From Hymenobacter sp. GOD-10R (GTDB lineage: Bacteria > Bacteroidota > Bacteroidia > Cytophagales > Hymenobacteraceae): 64,000 nt of DNA. The stretch covers positions 5,463,001 to 5,527,000 of the forward strand of contig NZ_CP141184.1 of the NCBI RefSeq assembly GCF_035609205.1. The letters are read 5' to 3'. The position numbers were made by a program, and so were the translations under genes. Position 1 is the first letter of the stretch, and every line of letters begins with the position of its first letter. This document shows positions 1 to 11,500 of this stretch, in pieces. The notes beneath the pieces were generated by a model. That model searched no databases, was not told where the DNA came from, and saw nothing but the letters and a program-made list of their open reading frames with translations.

Positions 1-2
1 TG

Positions 3-3000
3 AGTGCCCCGGTTGTAGTAGCGGTTACGGTCACGGGCCCCAACACGCAGGTATGTCCCTGCACGGTATTTCAGCCGACGGAAGCGCCCGCCAATAACCC
101 CTACAACGACAACCAAGCCATTCAGCTCGGTATGCGGTTCCGGGCTAGCTCCGATGGCTACATCACCGGGGCGCGTTTCTACAAGCAAAGCGGCAACACC
201 GGCACCCACACTGCCCAACTCTACAACAATGCCGGCGTGCTACTGGCCGAGGCCGTGTTCACCAGCGAATCGGCCTCGGGCTGGCAGGAAGTTCCCTTCC
301 CTAGCGCTGTGGCCGTCACGGCCAACACCACCTACGTCATTTCTTACCACAGCAGCGCGGGCAATTATTCCGCCACCAATCCGGGCTTCGATGTAGCGAA
401 AGTCAACGGCCCGTTGCGCGGCTTGGCCAACGGAGAAGATGGGGCAAACGGCGTGTACAAGTACTCGGCCACACCAGCTTTCCCCACCGACAACTACCAA
501 ACCAGCAACTACTGGGTTGACGTCGTGTTCAACACCACGGGGGGCGGGGCAGATACTACGCCGCCAACGGTTGTTTCGACGTCGCCAATTGCCAACGCTG
601 GCAACGTCAGCATCACGCCGGCCGTCACGGTCACGTTCAACGAAGCCCTCGACCCGGCCACCGTGAACACCAACACCCTAGGTCTTTTCGGCCCCGGCAA
701 TGCGCCGGTAAGTGCCTCCGTGAGCTACAACGCCAGCAGCCGCACGGCCACGCTGAGCCCAACGGGCAACCTAGCTTATTCAACTGCTTACACGGTACGT
801 GTTAAAGGCGGTACCACTGACCCGCGTATTAAAGACGCAGCAGGAAATGCATTGGCCGCGGATTATACCTGGTCGTTTACGACGCGGTCCGCGCCACCGG
901 CTCCTCTACCCTCGCCTAATGATGGTCCCGGCGGCCCAATCCTGGTGATTAGCTCCACGGCCAACCCGTTCAGCCGCTTTCCAGTTGAAATTCTGCGGGC
1001 GGAAGGCTTCAACGAGTTTGCTGCCAGAGACATCGCGCAGGTAGACAACACCTTGCTGAATGCCTATGACGTGGTGGTGCTGGGTGACATTTCGGTGTCG
1101 CCAGCCCAAGTCACGATGCTCACCAACTGGGTAACGGCTGGGGGCACCCTGATTGCGCTCCGGCCAAATGCGCAGCTAGCTCCCCTCCTAGGTCTTAACC
1201 CTGCGAACGGAACGCTCAGCGACAAGTACTTGCTGGTCAACACAGCCAGCGGGCCCGGCGTCGGCATTGTCGATCAAACTATGCAATTCCATGGCACCGC
1301 CGACCTGTATACGCTGAACGGGGCCACAGCCCTAGCCACGCTGTACTCGGGGGCAACTGCGGCGACCACCAACCCAGCCGTAACGACCAAAGATGTGGGC
1401 CCCAACGGCGGCAAGGCCATTGCCTTCACCTACGACCTAGCACGGTCCGTGGTGTATACGCGTCAGGGCAATCCGGCCTGGGCTGGGCAAAAGCGAGACG
1501 GCGAAATCAACCCGATTCGCTCGGACGACATGTTCTTCCCCGACTGGATTGACTTCAACAAAGTAACAATTCCGCAGGCTGATGAGCAGCAGCGCTTGCT
1601 AGCTAACATCATCGTGCAAAGCAACTTGCACCGGAAGCCCCTACCTAGGTTCTGGTACTTACCACGCGGCTTGAAGGCAGCAGTAGTAATGACCGGTGAC
1701 GACCACGGCAACGGCGGCACCAAGGGCCGGTTCGATGGCTACATCGCTAAAAGCTCCTCCAACACGGCCCAGGCCGTAGCCGACTGGACGGCCATTCGGG
1801 GCACGTCCTACATCTACCCCGGCACGCCCATCACCGATGCGCAAGCTGCCGCCTACGAGGCGCAAGGCTTTGAAATCGGCCTGCACCTGAACACGGATTG
1901 CAACGTCTGGACGCCGACTTCCCTGCGCAACTACTTCGATACGCAGTTGCCGCAGCTAGCCAGTCAGCTACCTAGCATCTCTGCCACCAGCACGCTGCGG
2001 ACGCACTGCATCTCGTGGAGCGACTGGGCCACCCAGCCCAAGGCGGAGGTGGAGCGCGGTATTCGCCTGGATGCCAACTACTATTACTGGCCCGCTGCCT
2101 GGATTCAAAACCGCCCCGGCATGTTCACCGGCTCTGGCATGCCGATGCGCTTCGCTGATACGGATGGCTCGCTGATTGACTGCTACCAGGCCACCACGCA
2201 GCTCACCGATGAATCGGGTATTACCTATTCCACCCACATCAATACGCTGCTAGATAATGCATTGGGCGCTAAAGGCTACTACGGCGTGTTCACGGCCAAC
2301 ATGCACACCGACCTAGAGCAGGTGGGCACCAACAGCACCGATGGTTCCAACACCATCATTGCCGCCGCGCAGCAACGCCAAGTACCGGTGATTTCGGCCA
2401 AGCAAATGCTGACCTGGCTGGACGGCCGCAACAACTCGTCGTTTGGCACGATGACCTGGAATGGTAATGCGCTGAACTTCTCCATCACGACGGCCAGCGG
2501 CTCGAATAACCTGCGCGCCATGCTCCCGCTGCTTGCCAGCGTGGGCCAGCTCACGGGCATCACCGTCAACGGCAGCGCCGTTACGTACACCACCGAAACC
2601 ATCAAGGGCATTCAGTACGCCTTCTTCCCGGCCAACGGCGGCAACTACGTAGCTAGCTATTCGACGGATAATACGCCGCCCGTCATTTCGGCCGTGGCCG
2701 TGGCGCAACCTAGCTCCGGCGGCGCCACCATCACCTGGACGACCAACAAGCCCTCAGACTCGAAAGTGGTGTATGGCACCACGGCAGCCAACCTGAACCT
2801 GACGGCTACCACGGCGGGTTTGGTGACCTCGCACAGCGTGGCGCTGAGCAGCCTAGCCCCGTCCACCACGTACTACTATCGCGTGGTGTCGGTCGATGCA
2901 CAGTCGAATACCACGACTGAGCCCAATCCGCCAGCGGCCCCGCTGAGCTTCACCACACCGGCCGCTCCGCCAGCTGTTTGTTTTCAGGACCAGACTAGCG

Positions 3001-6000
3001 CTGACTTTACGGCTGGCACTACCGGCGCCAACATCTACGTGCCCGCGGCGGGTGGCGTACTACTGAAGCCGCAGGTAGCCCAGGAGTTTACGGCCGCGCC
3101 GCCCACCACCGAGTGGCAAAGCTTCCCGTGGAATGGTGGCGGAGCTACCACCTTCTCCGGCGGACAAGCCGTTGTGGATGGTGCCCGCTTCAATACCGAA
3201 CCCGTCACGGCGACTTCTGGCCCCGGCACCTCGGTTGAGTTCGTGGCTACGTTCGGTGCCGCACCGTTTCAGCACGTCGGTTTCGGCGCTGGTAATGATG
3301 TGGATATGTTTAACAATACGCCGATCTGGGCCATGTTCAGCACCGGCAGCGCGTCCACTAGTCTGATAGCTAGGGTCAACAACAATGGCACCCAGACGGA
3401 TGTGCCGCTGCCCGGCAACTTGCTCGGCACGGCCCACCGCTACCGCATCGATTGGAAAGCTAGCAGCATCGACTTCTACGTGGATGGCACCCTAGCTCAA
3501 ACCACCAACGTGGCGCTAAGCACCCCGATGCGCGTGGGCGCCAGCGACTACAATGTCGGTGGACCTGCTGTGAGCCTGGATTGGGTGCGTATTAGCCCTT
3601 ATGCTAGCCCAGGCAGCTTCACCTCCCGCGTGTACGACGGCGGCAGCGCCAAAACGTGGGGCCAAGCTAGCTGGCAGGCCGATGTGCCCACCGGCACGGG
3701 CTTGCAACTGTTGCAGCGCCAGGGTAACACTGCTGTACCAGATGGCACCTGGACGCCATTCGCCGCCATTGCGAGCAACGGCGCTACCGTGGGCGGCACC
3801 TCCCGCTACATTCAGTACCGGGCCGACCTGAGCACTTCCACCCCGACCCTGACGCCAACCTTGCAGAGCCTAGGTATTGCCTGCTCGACGCCAGCTTGCG
3901 CAACGGTGGTGTTCACGCCCGCAACGGGCACTGCCCTGCCAGCCGGCACGGTAGGCACTGCTTATTCGCAGACCATCAGCACGGCGCCAACGGGCTACAC
4001 GTACTCGGCCACTGGTTTGCCCACCGGGCTCAGCATCGACCAGAACTCGGGGGTTATCAGCGGTACGCCAAGTGCGGTGGCCGCCAACGCGGCTATTGTC
4101 GTTACGGCCACGCAAGGAGCCTGCACAGCCACAGCTAGCTATACCCTAACGGTGACTCCGGCCAGCACGCTGCGCGTACCGGAAAACCCGGCCAATGCCG
4201 TGGCGGGTCTGGACTACAAGTATTACGAAGGTTTTTGGAATACACTGCCCAACTTCGGCACGCTCACGCCCACGAAGACCGGTACCGTAACTACCCCGAC
4301 ACTGGCTGTTGCCCTGCGCGATAATGGCTTCGGGTTCCAGTACACGGGCTACGTGACGGTGCCCGAAGACGGCCAGTATACCTTCTCCACTACCTCCGAC
4401 GACGGCTCGCAACTCTACATCGGCTCCACGCTGGTGGTGGATAACGATGGCTTGCACGGCGACCGGGAAGTGGCGGGTTCTATTGGCTTACAGGCCGGCA
4501 CGCACGCCCTTACCATCACCTTCTTCGAGAACGACGGCGGCCAAACCTTGCAGGTAACTTACGCCGGACCTAGCTTGACGAAGCAAGTCATTCCGGCTTC
4601 CGCCTACAAGCGGGTGCCCATCACCGGAGCCAACCAGGCGCCGATTGCCAACGCAGGCCCTAACCAGAGCATCACGCTGCCCACCAGTTCAGTCACTCTG
4701 AATGGCACGGCTTCCACCGACCCCGATGGCACCATTGCCACTTACCTGTGGAGCCAGGCCAGTGGGCCGAACAATGCGAGCTTCAGCAGCACGAGCGCGC
4801 CCACGCCGACGGTGAGCGGCTTGGTAGCTGGCACTTACATCTTCAGCGTGGTGGTTACCGACAACCTAGGTCTGCAAAGCACTCCCGCTCAGGTGAGCAT
4901 CATCGTGAATGCCAGTGGCACCCTCCGCACGCCGGAAAACCCGGCCAATACCGTGGCGGGCTTGGACTACAAATATTACGAAGGTTTCTGGGAGGCGGTG
5001 CCGAACTTCAGCACGCTTACTCCGCTGAAGACGGGTACGACCACGGCTTTCGAGCTGACGGCTCAGCAGCGTGACTACGGGTTTGCTTTCCAATTTACGG
5101 GCTACGTGACCGTGCCCCAGGATGGCATCTACACCTTCTACACCAACTCCGATGATGGCTCCCTGCTCTACATCGGCTCGACGCTGGTGGTCGATAACGA
5201 CGGTTCTCACGACAGTCGAGAAAGAACGGGCACTATTGGCCTGAAAGCCGGCACGCATGCCTTCAAGGTTTCCTACCTACAAGGCTACGGCAGCCAGAAC
5301 CTGCAAGTCAGCTACGCCGGACCTAGCCTCGGCAAGCAGTTCATTCCGGCTTCGGCGCTGCGTCGGGTATCTGGAACCACCTCGACCAACCAGCCGCCGG
5401 TGGCCAATGCGGGTAGCAACCAGAGCATCACCTTGCCCCAGAACAGCACCTCGCTCAGCGGCAGCGGCACGGACACAGATGGCACCATCACCGGCTATAC
5501 CTGGAGTCAGGTGAGTGGACCCAACACAGCTACGTTCAGCAGCAAAACCGTGTTCAACCCCATCGTCAGCGGCTTGGTAGCGGGCACCTACGTCTTCGGC
5601 TTGGTAGTCACCGACAATTTAGGAGCCAACAGTGCTATCAGCCAAGTTTCCGTGACGGTAAATGCCAACAACAGCTTGCGTGTGCCGGAGAACCCAGCCA
5701 ATACCGTGGCCGGCCTGGACTATAAGTACTATGAAGGCTTCTGGGATGTGCTGCCCAATTTCGCCAGCTTGACGCCGCTGAAGAGTGGCTCCACGACGGC
5801 TATCGATCTGAACGCTCGGCAGCGGGATTATGGTTACGCCTTCCAGTACACGGGCTACGTGACCGTGCCCACGGACGGGCAGTACACCTTCTTCACGACT
5901 TCGGATGATGGCTCGCAACTGCTGATCGGCTCCACGGTGGTGGTCAACAACGACGGCTTGCATGACACGCGCGAAGCCAGCGGCACCATTGGTTTGCAAG

Positions 6001-7202
6001 CTGGTACGCACGCCTTCACCGTCACCTACTTCCAGAACGGCGGTGGCCAGAATCTGACGGTGAGCTACCAGGGACCTAGCCTCGGCAAGCAAGTCATTCC
6101 AGCCTCGTCGCTGCGGCGCGTGGCTCAGGGCAGCAACCAGCCGCCGGTGGCCAATGCGGGCAGCAACCAGAGCATCACCTTGCCCCAGAACAGCACACAG
6201 CTTAGTGGCAGCGGCACGGATGCGGATGGTCCCATTACGGCCTACACTTGGAGCCAGGTGAGTGGCCCGAACACGGCTACCTTCAGCAGCAAGACGATAG
6301 CGACTCCGACCGTGAGCGGCTTGGTAGCGGGCACCTACGTGTTTGGCTTAGTAGTCACCGATAACCTAGGGGCCAACAGTGCTATCAGTCAGGTGTCAGT
6401 TACGGTAAATGCCAACAACAGCTTGCGTGTGCCGGAGAACCCGGCTAATACGGTGGCCGGTCTGGACTATAAGTACTACGAAGGCTTCTGGGATGTGCTG
6501 CCCAACTTCCCGACGCTCACGCCCGTGAAAACCGGCACGATAGCCACTCCTAACCTATCGGTGGCCTCGCGCAATTACGGCTATGCCATTCAGTACACGG
6601 GCTACGTGACTGTGCCCGTAGATGGCCAGTACACGTTCTTCACCAGCTCCGATGATGGCTCGCGCCTCTACATCGGCTCTACCCTGGTGGTCGACAACGA
6701 CGGGCTGCACGACACGAAAGAGCGGCTAGGTACCATTGGTTTGCAGGCCGGCACGCATGCTTTCACGGTGGCCTTCTTCCAGAACGGCGGCGGGGAAAAC
6801 CTGACGGTGAGCTACCAAGGACCTAGCCTGAGCAAGCAAGTCATTCCGGCCTCGGCGCTGCGGCGCGTGGTGAACGGGGCTGCGGCCACTACCGCTACTG
6901 CCGGCGTGCTTCAGACCTCGGTTTCCGAGCGAACCCAGCGCGCCCTGTTGGAGGTTTACCCCAATCCACTGGCGGAGGAAAGCGGCTTGGTGCACTTCCA
7001 CACGTTGCAAGGAGGCAAGGCACAGGTGTATTTGTACAATGACCTAGGTGAGCTCATCTCGACGCTCTACAACGCCGAGGTAGTCAGCGGGCAGGAGTAT
7101 TACCTACCCTTGTCGCGCGGCAACCTAGCTAGTGGCGTCTACCTGCTGCGACTTATCAGCAACGGCAAAGTGGAAAATAGGCGCCTTACTATCACGCGGT
7201 AA
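3..7202 (+). CDS. Large secreted multidomain protein with deacetylase-like domain, PA14 modules and T9SS signal (5' partial)
   Basis: The reading frame is open to the left edge, so the true start lies outside the window; the methionine codon at 132 falls inside a DUF4082-like domain (about nt 50-530). In order follow a Big_5-like Ig domain (551-890), a ThuA/GATase-like segment (930-1480), a NodB/polysaccharide deacetylase-like region (1645-2420) with the acidic motif TGDDH and a GLHLNTD stretch, a fibronectin III domain (2665-2970), a lectin-like jelly roll (2980-3600), a putative Ig domain (3885-4160), and four PA14 domains (4165-4615, 4920-5370, 5670-6125, 6417-6870) alternating with three K319/PKD-like domains beginning NQxPxANAG. 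The end (6945-7202) is a type A T9SS sorting domain with VYPNP and a VYLLRL-type strand. It is probably exported across the outer membrane and anchored or released, acting on or binding polysaccharide. Substrate cannot be named from sequence. Confidence 0.9.
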   Translation, partial: SAPVVVAVTVTGPNTQVCPCTVFQPTEAPANNPYNDNQAIQLGMRFRASSDGYITGARFYKQSGNTGTHTAQLYNNAGVLLAEAVFTSESASGWQEVPFPSAVAVTANTTYVISYHSSAGNYSATNPGFDVAKVNGPLRGLANGEDGANGVYKYSATPAFPTDNYQTSNYWVDVVFNTTGGGADTTPPTVVSTSPIANAGNVSITPAVTVTFNEALDPATVNTNTLGLFGPGNAPVSASVSYNASSRTATLSPTGNLAYSTAYTVRVKGGTTDPRIKDAAGNALAADYTWSFTTRSAPPAPLPSPNDGPGGPILVISSTANPFSRFPVEILRAEGFNEFAARDIAQVDNTLLNAYDVVVLGDISVSPAQVTMLTNWVTAGGTLIALRPNAQLAPLLGLNPANGTLSDKYLLVNTASGPGVGIVDQTMQFHGTADLYTLNGATALATLYSGATAATTNPAVTTKDVGPNGGKAIAFTYDLARSVVYTRQGNPAWAGQKRDGEINPIRSDDMFFPDWIDFNKVTIPQADEQQRLLANIIVQSNLHRKPLPRFWYLPRGLKAAVVMTGDDHGNGGTKGRFDGYIAKSSSNTAQAVADWTAIRGTSYIYPGTPITDAQAAAYEAQGFEIGLHLNTDCNVWTPTSLRNYFDTQLPQLASQLPSISATSTLRTHCISWSDWATQPKAEVERGIRLDANYYYWPAAWIQNRPGMFTGSGMPMRFADTDGSLIDCYQATTQLTDESGITYSTHINTLLDNALGAKGYYGVFTANMHTDLEQVGTNSTDGSNTIIAAAQQRQVPVISAKQMLTWLDGRNNSSFGTMTWNGNALNFSITTASGSNNLRAMLPLLASVGQLTGITVNGSAVTYTTETIKGIQYAFFPANGGNYVASYSTDNTPPVISAVAVAQPSSGGATITWTTNKPSDSKVVYGTTAANLNLTATTAGLVTSHSVALSSLAPSTTYYYRVVSVDAQSNTTTEPNPPAAPLSFTTPAAPPAVCFQDQTSADFTAGTTGANIYVPAAGGVLLKPQVAQEFTAAPPTTEWQSFPWNGGGATTFSGGQAVVDGARFNTEPVTATSGPGTSVEFVATFGAAPFQHVGFGAGNDVDMFNNTPIWAMFSTGSASTSLIARVNNNGTQTDVPLPGNLLGTAHRYRIDWKASSIDFYVDGTLAQTTNVALSTPMRVGASDYNVGGPAVSLDWVRISPYASPGSFTSRVYDGGSAKTWGQASWQADVPTGTGLQLLQRQGNTAVPDGTWTPFAAIASNGATVGGTSRYIQYRADLSTSTPTLTPTLQSLGIACSTPACATVVFTPATGTALPAGTVGTAYSQTISTAPTGYTYSATGLPTGLSIDQNSGVISGTPSAVAANAAIVVTATQGACTATASYTLTVTPASTLRVPENPANAVAGLDYKYYEGFWNTLPNFGTLTPTKTGTVTTPTLAVALRDNGFGFQYTGYVTVPEDGQYTFSTTSDDGSQLYIGSTLVVDNDGLHGDREVAGSIGLQAGTHALTITFFENDGGQTLQVTYAGPSLTKQVIPASAYKRVPITGANQAPIANAGPNQSITLPTSSVTLNGTASTDPDGTIATYLWSQASGPNNASFSSTSAPTPTVSGLVAGTYIFSVVVTDNLGLQSTPAQVSIIVNASGTLRTPENPANTVAGLDYKYYEGFWEAVPNFSTLTPLKTGTTTAFELTAQQRDYGFAFQFTGYVTVPQDGIYTFYTNSDDGSLLYIGSTLVVDNDGSHDSRERTGTIGLKAGTHAFKVSYLQGYGSQNLQVSYAGPSLGKQFIPASALRRVSGTTSTNQPPVANAGSNQSITLPQNSTSLSGSGTDTDGTITGYTWSQVSGPNTATFSSKTVFNPIVSGLVAGTYVFGLVVTDNLGANSAISQVSVTVNANNSLRVPENPANTVAGLDYKYYEGFWDVLPNFASLTPLKSGSTTAIDLNARQRDYGYAFQYTGYVTVPTDGQYTFFTTSDDGSQLLIGSTVVVNNDGLHDTREASGTIGLQAGTHAFTVTYFQNGGGQNLTVSYQGPSLGKQVIPASSLRRVAQGSNQPPVANAGSNQSITLPQNSTQLSGSGTDADGPITAYTWSQVSGPNTATFSSKTIATPTVSGLVAGTYVFGLVVTDNLGANSAISQVSVTVNANNSLRVPENPANTVAGLDYKYYEGFWDVLPNFPTLTPVKTGTIATPNLSVASRNYGYAIQYTGYVTVPVDGQYTFFTSSDDGSRLYIGSTLVVDNDGLHDTKERLGTIGLQAGTHAFTVAFFQNGGGENLTVSYQGPSLSKQVIPASALRRVVNGAAATTATAGVLQTSVSERTQRALLEVYPNPLAEESGLVHFHTLQGGKAQVYLYNDLGELISTLYNAEVVSGQEYYLPLSRGNLASGVYLLRLISNGKVENRRLTITR

Positions 7203-7228
7203 GGACCTTGCGTATTCCGCTACCCCGA

Positions 7229-7263
7229 AAACGGCGGCTGAGCTTAGCTCAGTCGCCGTTTTT
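7229..7263. terminator. Bidirectional hairpin terminator
   Basis: A 16-bp inverted repeat with one G-U pair and a 3-nt loop (7245-7247) is followed by T residues on the plus strand and preceded by A residues. It lies between two convergent genes and can serve both. Confidence 0.75.
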
Positions 7264-7298
7264 ATTAGCCTTTGTTAGGGCTGCTGTTTTTGTCCCGA

Positions 7299-8228
7299 TC
7301 AGGAGCGCACGGGTAGCGTTTCGGGCTGATTTGCTACTGTTAGTTGGAATACATCATTGCGCGAATAATGCCCTACGCAGTCGAAGTCCAGCTTGCTTTT
7401 AATCAGCACGTCGGCGTCCAGCTCGGCCGTCAGCAAGCCTTCTTGGTCCCACAGCGGCCCAGCCAAGATTTCGCCCATCGGCGAGATAATCACGCTACCG
7501 CCCCGGCTCATGCTATCGGGCTCGTCGGCTAGGTCGGCTTGGTAGCGCTCGGGGTAGTCGCTTTTGCGCACAAACTGATTGCTGGCCAGCACGTAGCAAC
7601 GGCCTTCCAGGGCAATGTGCTGCATGGTCGACTGCCAAGAGTCGCGGGCGTCGGCGGTGGGCGCTAGGTAGATTTCGACGCCTTTTTGGTAAAGCGCCGT
7701 GCGCGCCAGCGGCATGTAGTTTTCCCAGCAGATCAGCCCGCCCACTATACCTAGCTCCGTGGCAAAGCTTACCAGCGTACTGCCGTCGCTTTCGCCCCAG
7801 ATGTAACGTTCTAGCCCGGTGGGTTTGAGCTTGCGATGTTTGCCCAAGAGCGCGCCATCTTTGCCAAAGTAGAGCAGCGTGCAATACAGCGTGCCGCCAA
7901 TCGGCTCCTTTTCGGTGATGCCCAACGCCACAAATACGCCCGCTTTCCGCACGGCTTGCTGAATACGACCTAGCTCCGGCGAATCAACGGCCAAGCTGTT
8001 TTGCCAATAGTCGAGCCACACGGCGCGGCCTTTGTCGGTGCGCCGCCCCACGATGGCCTCGAAGGTCAGGCCGCGTGGGTAGCACGGAATAAACGACTCG
8101 GGGAAGAGCAGCAGCTCGCAGCCGGCGTCGGCGCCGCGCTGGATCCAATCAATTACTAGGTCAACACTTTTCTCCAGATCGAAAAGCGCGGGGGTGGCTT
8201 GTACCACGCCTACTTTGCTCGTTTTCAT
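7299..8228 (-). CDS. Nitrilase-family carbon-nitrogen hydrolase
   Basis: The 309-residue protein has the nitrilase catalytic triad in order: Glu44 in FPESF, Lys133 in HRKLKPT and Cys167 in ICWENYMPLAR. The ERYIWG motif after the lysine is typical of true nitrilases acting on nitriles rather than of amidases or beta-ureidopropionases. It should hydrolyse an organic nitrile to a carboxylate and ammonia in the cytoplasm; no signal peptide is seen. A GTG lies 18 nt further upstream, but the ATG at 8228 directly precedes the conserved KVGVVQATP strand and is preferred. The gene stands alone, convergent with the large secreted gene and divergent from the FG-GAP gene. Family assignment is firm; the substrate is unknown. 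Confidence 0.9.
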   Translation of the reverse strand: MKTSKVGVVQATPALFDLEKSVDLVIDWIQRGADAGCELLLFPESFIPCYPRGLTFEAIVGRRTDKGRAVWLDYWQNSLAVDSPELGRIQQAVRKAGVFVALGITEKEPIGGTLYCTLLYFGKDGALLGKHRKLKPTGLERYIWGESDGSTLVSFATELGIVGGLICWENYMPLARTALYQKGVEIYLAPTADARDSWQSTMQHIALEGRCYVLASNQFVRKSDYPERYQADLADEPDSMSRGGSVIISPMGEILAGPLWDQEGLLTAELDADVLIKSKLDFDCVGHYSRNDVFQLTVANQPETLPVRS

Positions 8229-8540
8229 GTGGCTTCTGCTGGGCACCTAGGTTCAAGAGAAGGCCAACCTGCGCAAAAGTAGCAACCTACCCGAAGGACC
8301 TACCACGCAATGCTTCCGCACGACAGCCTAGGTAGCTAACGGGGCTCAGTGCTGGGCGCTACCTGAACAGTAGCTTCAAAATTCACAACTTGTTTTAAGC
8401 CAGCAATATAGAAATAAATTACATATAAAAATACACAGATAAAATTTACTTATGCCTGTATATTTTCATGCTCAATTACTCACCAGGCAGGGTTAGAACC
8501 TGCTCATTAGCTGCCTTTTTCACCCTCTTATCCTTACTTT
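8229..8540. other. Divergent intergenic region
   Basis: This 312-bp gap lies between two divergent genes and becomes very AT-rich from about 8380 to 8470, as expected for promoters. It contains the AGGCAGGGTT motif listed separately. No small gene is apparent. Confidence 0.6.
8485..8502 (+). promoter_or_regulatory. Shared upstream motif, copy 1
   Basis: AGGCAGGGTTAGAACCTG ends 38 nt before the ATG of the FG-GAP gene. A near copy lies 42 nt before the ATG of the sugar dehydrogenase fusion (13643-13659). The motif has imperfect dyad symmetry (CAGG...CCTG, GGTT..AACC). Function is unknown; it could be an operator or a leader element. Confidence 0.35.
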
Positions 8541-11500
8541 ATGTTCTTATTTACTCCGCGCTTTTATCGACGTAGCACATTATCATCGGAGCATACGCTT
8601 CCTCTGCGATTCCTTCGGGTAGGACTCCTGTTATTATTCATTGGGCAGGTTGGTGCTACGGGCACGCAGGCGCAGTTGCTGGTAACGGGCACGACGCCAC
8701 CCGCCAACGCGGTAGCCGCGTCGCGCACCACTAACGTAGCGGCCACCTTCAACCAGCCGCTGGGCAACACTCCCGCCGTGCAGCAAGCCGTGAAGGTATT
8801 TGGCCAGCAGACAGGCGGCCGCAAAGCGGGCACCGTCACGGTGAGCGGCAACACACTCACGTTTGACCCCACCACCGATTTTAAAGCAGGCGAGCAGGTT
8901 TTGGCCACGTTCACGACTGCCGTGCAAGGCAGCACCGGCGGCAGTTTGTCCAAGCCACAGGTCTTTCAGTTTACCGCCGCCACCGCCCCGAGCACGGGTG
9001 TCTTTACCGGGGGTGCATCTCTGGATGCGGACGCGCGTAATGGCTTCATCGGAGATTTGAACGGAGATGGCAGCCCGGACCTGATTGACTACACCTACGG
9101 CCCCTTCGCCGAGGGGACGATTCGTCTGAGCAACGGCGACGGTACCTATGGCAGCCCGCAATCCCTTTCCCTCTCCTACTTCACGCGGAGTCTCGCGCTC
9201 GGCGACGTGGATGAGGATGGCGACCTAGATCTGATTAGCGCGCACAACGTCCGCTACAGCCCTAATGGGTTGGTATCCGTGCATCTGAACAACGGGCAAG
9301 GCTCTTTTTCCGGCGGGTCAAGTCTTACCGTTGGTTCTTTTCCCACCTCCGCCACCCTGAGCGATGTCAACGGCGACGGGCACTTAGATCTGCTCTTTAT
9401 CAGCACCATCGGCTCTAATGCCCTCAGCATCCGTTTTGGCAACGGCAACGGCACCTTTAGGGAAACAGGACAGGATATCCCAGCCGACGAAACCCCCATT
9501 GTTCCGGTCGACATCGACAACGACGGCGACTTAGACCTGTTTACTGGCAACCAGGCCTACCTCAACAATGGCACGGGCTTCTTCGCGGGTTCGCAGGCAA
9601 TTAATGCGGATGCCGCCTCCGCGTTTGGCGACCTGGATGGCGACGGCGACCTCGACCTAGTGACGTCGGGAGGTACCATCTTGCGCAACAACGGCGCGGG
9701 CACGTTTACGGCTAGCGGCGCGGGCACACTCGCCGGCAACAACCGCCTCGGCGACGTAGATGGGGACGGTGACCTGGATCTGGTATCGGGCAGCGGCACT
9801 ACCGTGCGCGTGCGCCTGAACGATGGTACTAGCCTCTTCAGCGGCAGCCAGCAAGTAGCGGTAGCCGGCACGGGCCTCCTATCCCTGGCTGACGTGGATG
9901 AGGATGGCGACCTGGATATCTTGGCGAGTAATGGCTACACGGTGAGCCTACGGCTGAACGGAGCCGCCAACTTTGCTATCACAGGCCTTTCCCCGGCACG
10001 CAACGCAATAGCCGCCCCGCGCACGACGGACGTGGCCGCCACCTTCAACCAGACCCTAGCTAACACCGCCGCCACGCAAGGCGCCCTGAAAGTGTACAGC
10101 GCCCAAGCTGGCGGCCGCAAGGCGGGCACGGCCACGGTGAGCGGCAACACGCTCGCCTTCAACCCCACCACCGACTTCAAGCCCGGCGAAACGGTATTCA
10201 CAACCGTAACCTCGGCCGCGCAAAGCAGCAGCGGCGCTAGTCTGGCAACCGGGCAGGTATTCCAATTCCGGACCGCTACCACCCCTAGTTCTGGTACGTT
10301 TGCCGAAGGCTCTAACCCGACCGTAGACAATGGTACTCCGTCGCTCGGGGCTGTTACGTTCGGCGACGTGGACGGTGACGGCGACCTTGACCTCCTCACG
10401 GCGAACACAAGTAACATATTCAATATGGGTTCCGTGGGCGTGCGCCTGAACGATGGCAAAGGAATATTTGGTCCAGGCCAAATAGTGCCGATTGATAGAG
10501 GAACTGGTACGTTGGCAACCGGCGACATTGACGGCGACGGCGACCTGGACTTTGTTGCTACAAACTACACGTTTACGAGTTTTACTGGCCGCATCGGTGC
10601 TTTGAACGTACGCGTAAACAACGGCAACGGCAGCTTCAGCAACACGCAACAACTATCGATAACGGATGACGGATACGAAAGCATTCGATTCGGCGACGTG
10701 GATAGTGATGGAGATCTTGACTTAGTGGGGGCCAATTTTACCGGAAGAGTAGACGTATTCCTAAATGATGGTGGAGGCACATTCAGCTTCGGCCCGCGTG
10801 TCGCCGTTGGTCAGTTTCCCAAACAAGTAGAGTTGACTGACGTAGACGGTGACGGCGACTTGGACGTACTCACGTTTACCCGGAATAGTATTAGCGTGCG
10901 CCGCAATGATGGCCAGGGGTCCTTCAGTGGCACGCAAGAAGTAGCCGTGGCTGATTACCCCCGAGGCTTCGCAGTAGGCGACGTAAATGGTGACGGTTCC
11001 CCGGACTTGCTCGTGTCCCGGTACGGACTCGACAGTAACGAAATCGGCCAGGTAGATGTGTTTGCCAACGACGGCAGCGGCGGCTTCACCTTGGGTCAGA
11101 GCGTGGCTGTTGGGGCAAGTCCGCAAGCGCTAAAGCTCGGTGACGTCGATGGAGATGGCGACCTAGATTTTCTGGTTTGCAATTATTACACAGGCGTATC
11201 TAATAACACCGTAACTGTGCGGCTGAACAACGGCAACGGTGTTTTTAGCGGTAACCAGCAAGTCCCCGTGACGGATTACCCCGGCAGTCTGGACCTAGGA
11301 GACGTAGATGGGGATGGTGACCTAGACCTAGCTACCGCTAGTTCTTTGCTCCCTCAACTCATCATCCGCCTCAACCAGAACACGGCGCAAGGCCCACTCG
11401 CTGTTGTGAGCGTTGCACCGGCTCGCAACACTGTAGCAGCCCCGCGCGCAACGGATGTGGCGGTGACCTTCAACCAAACGCTGGGCAATACCGCTACCAC

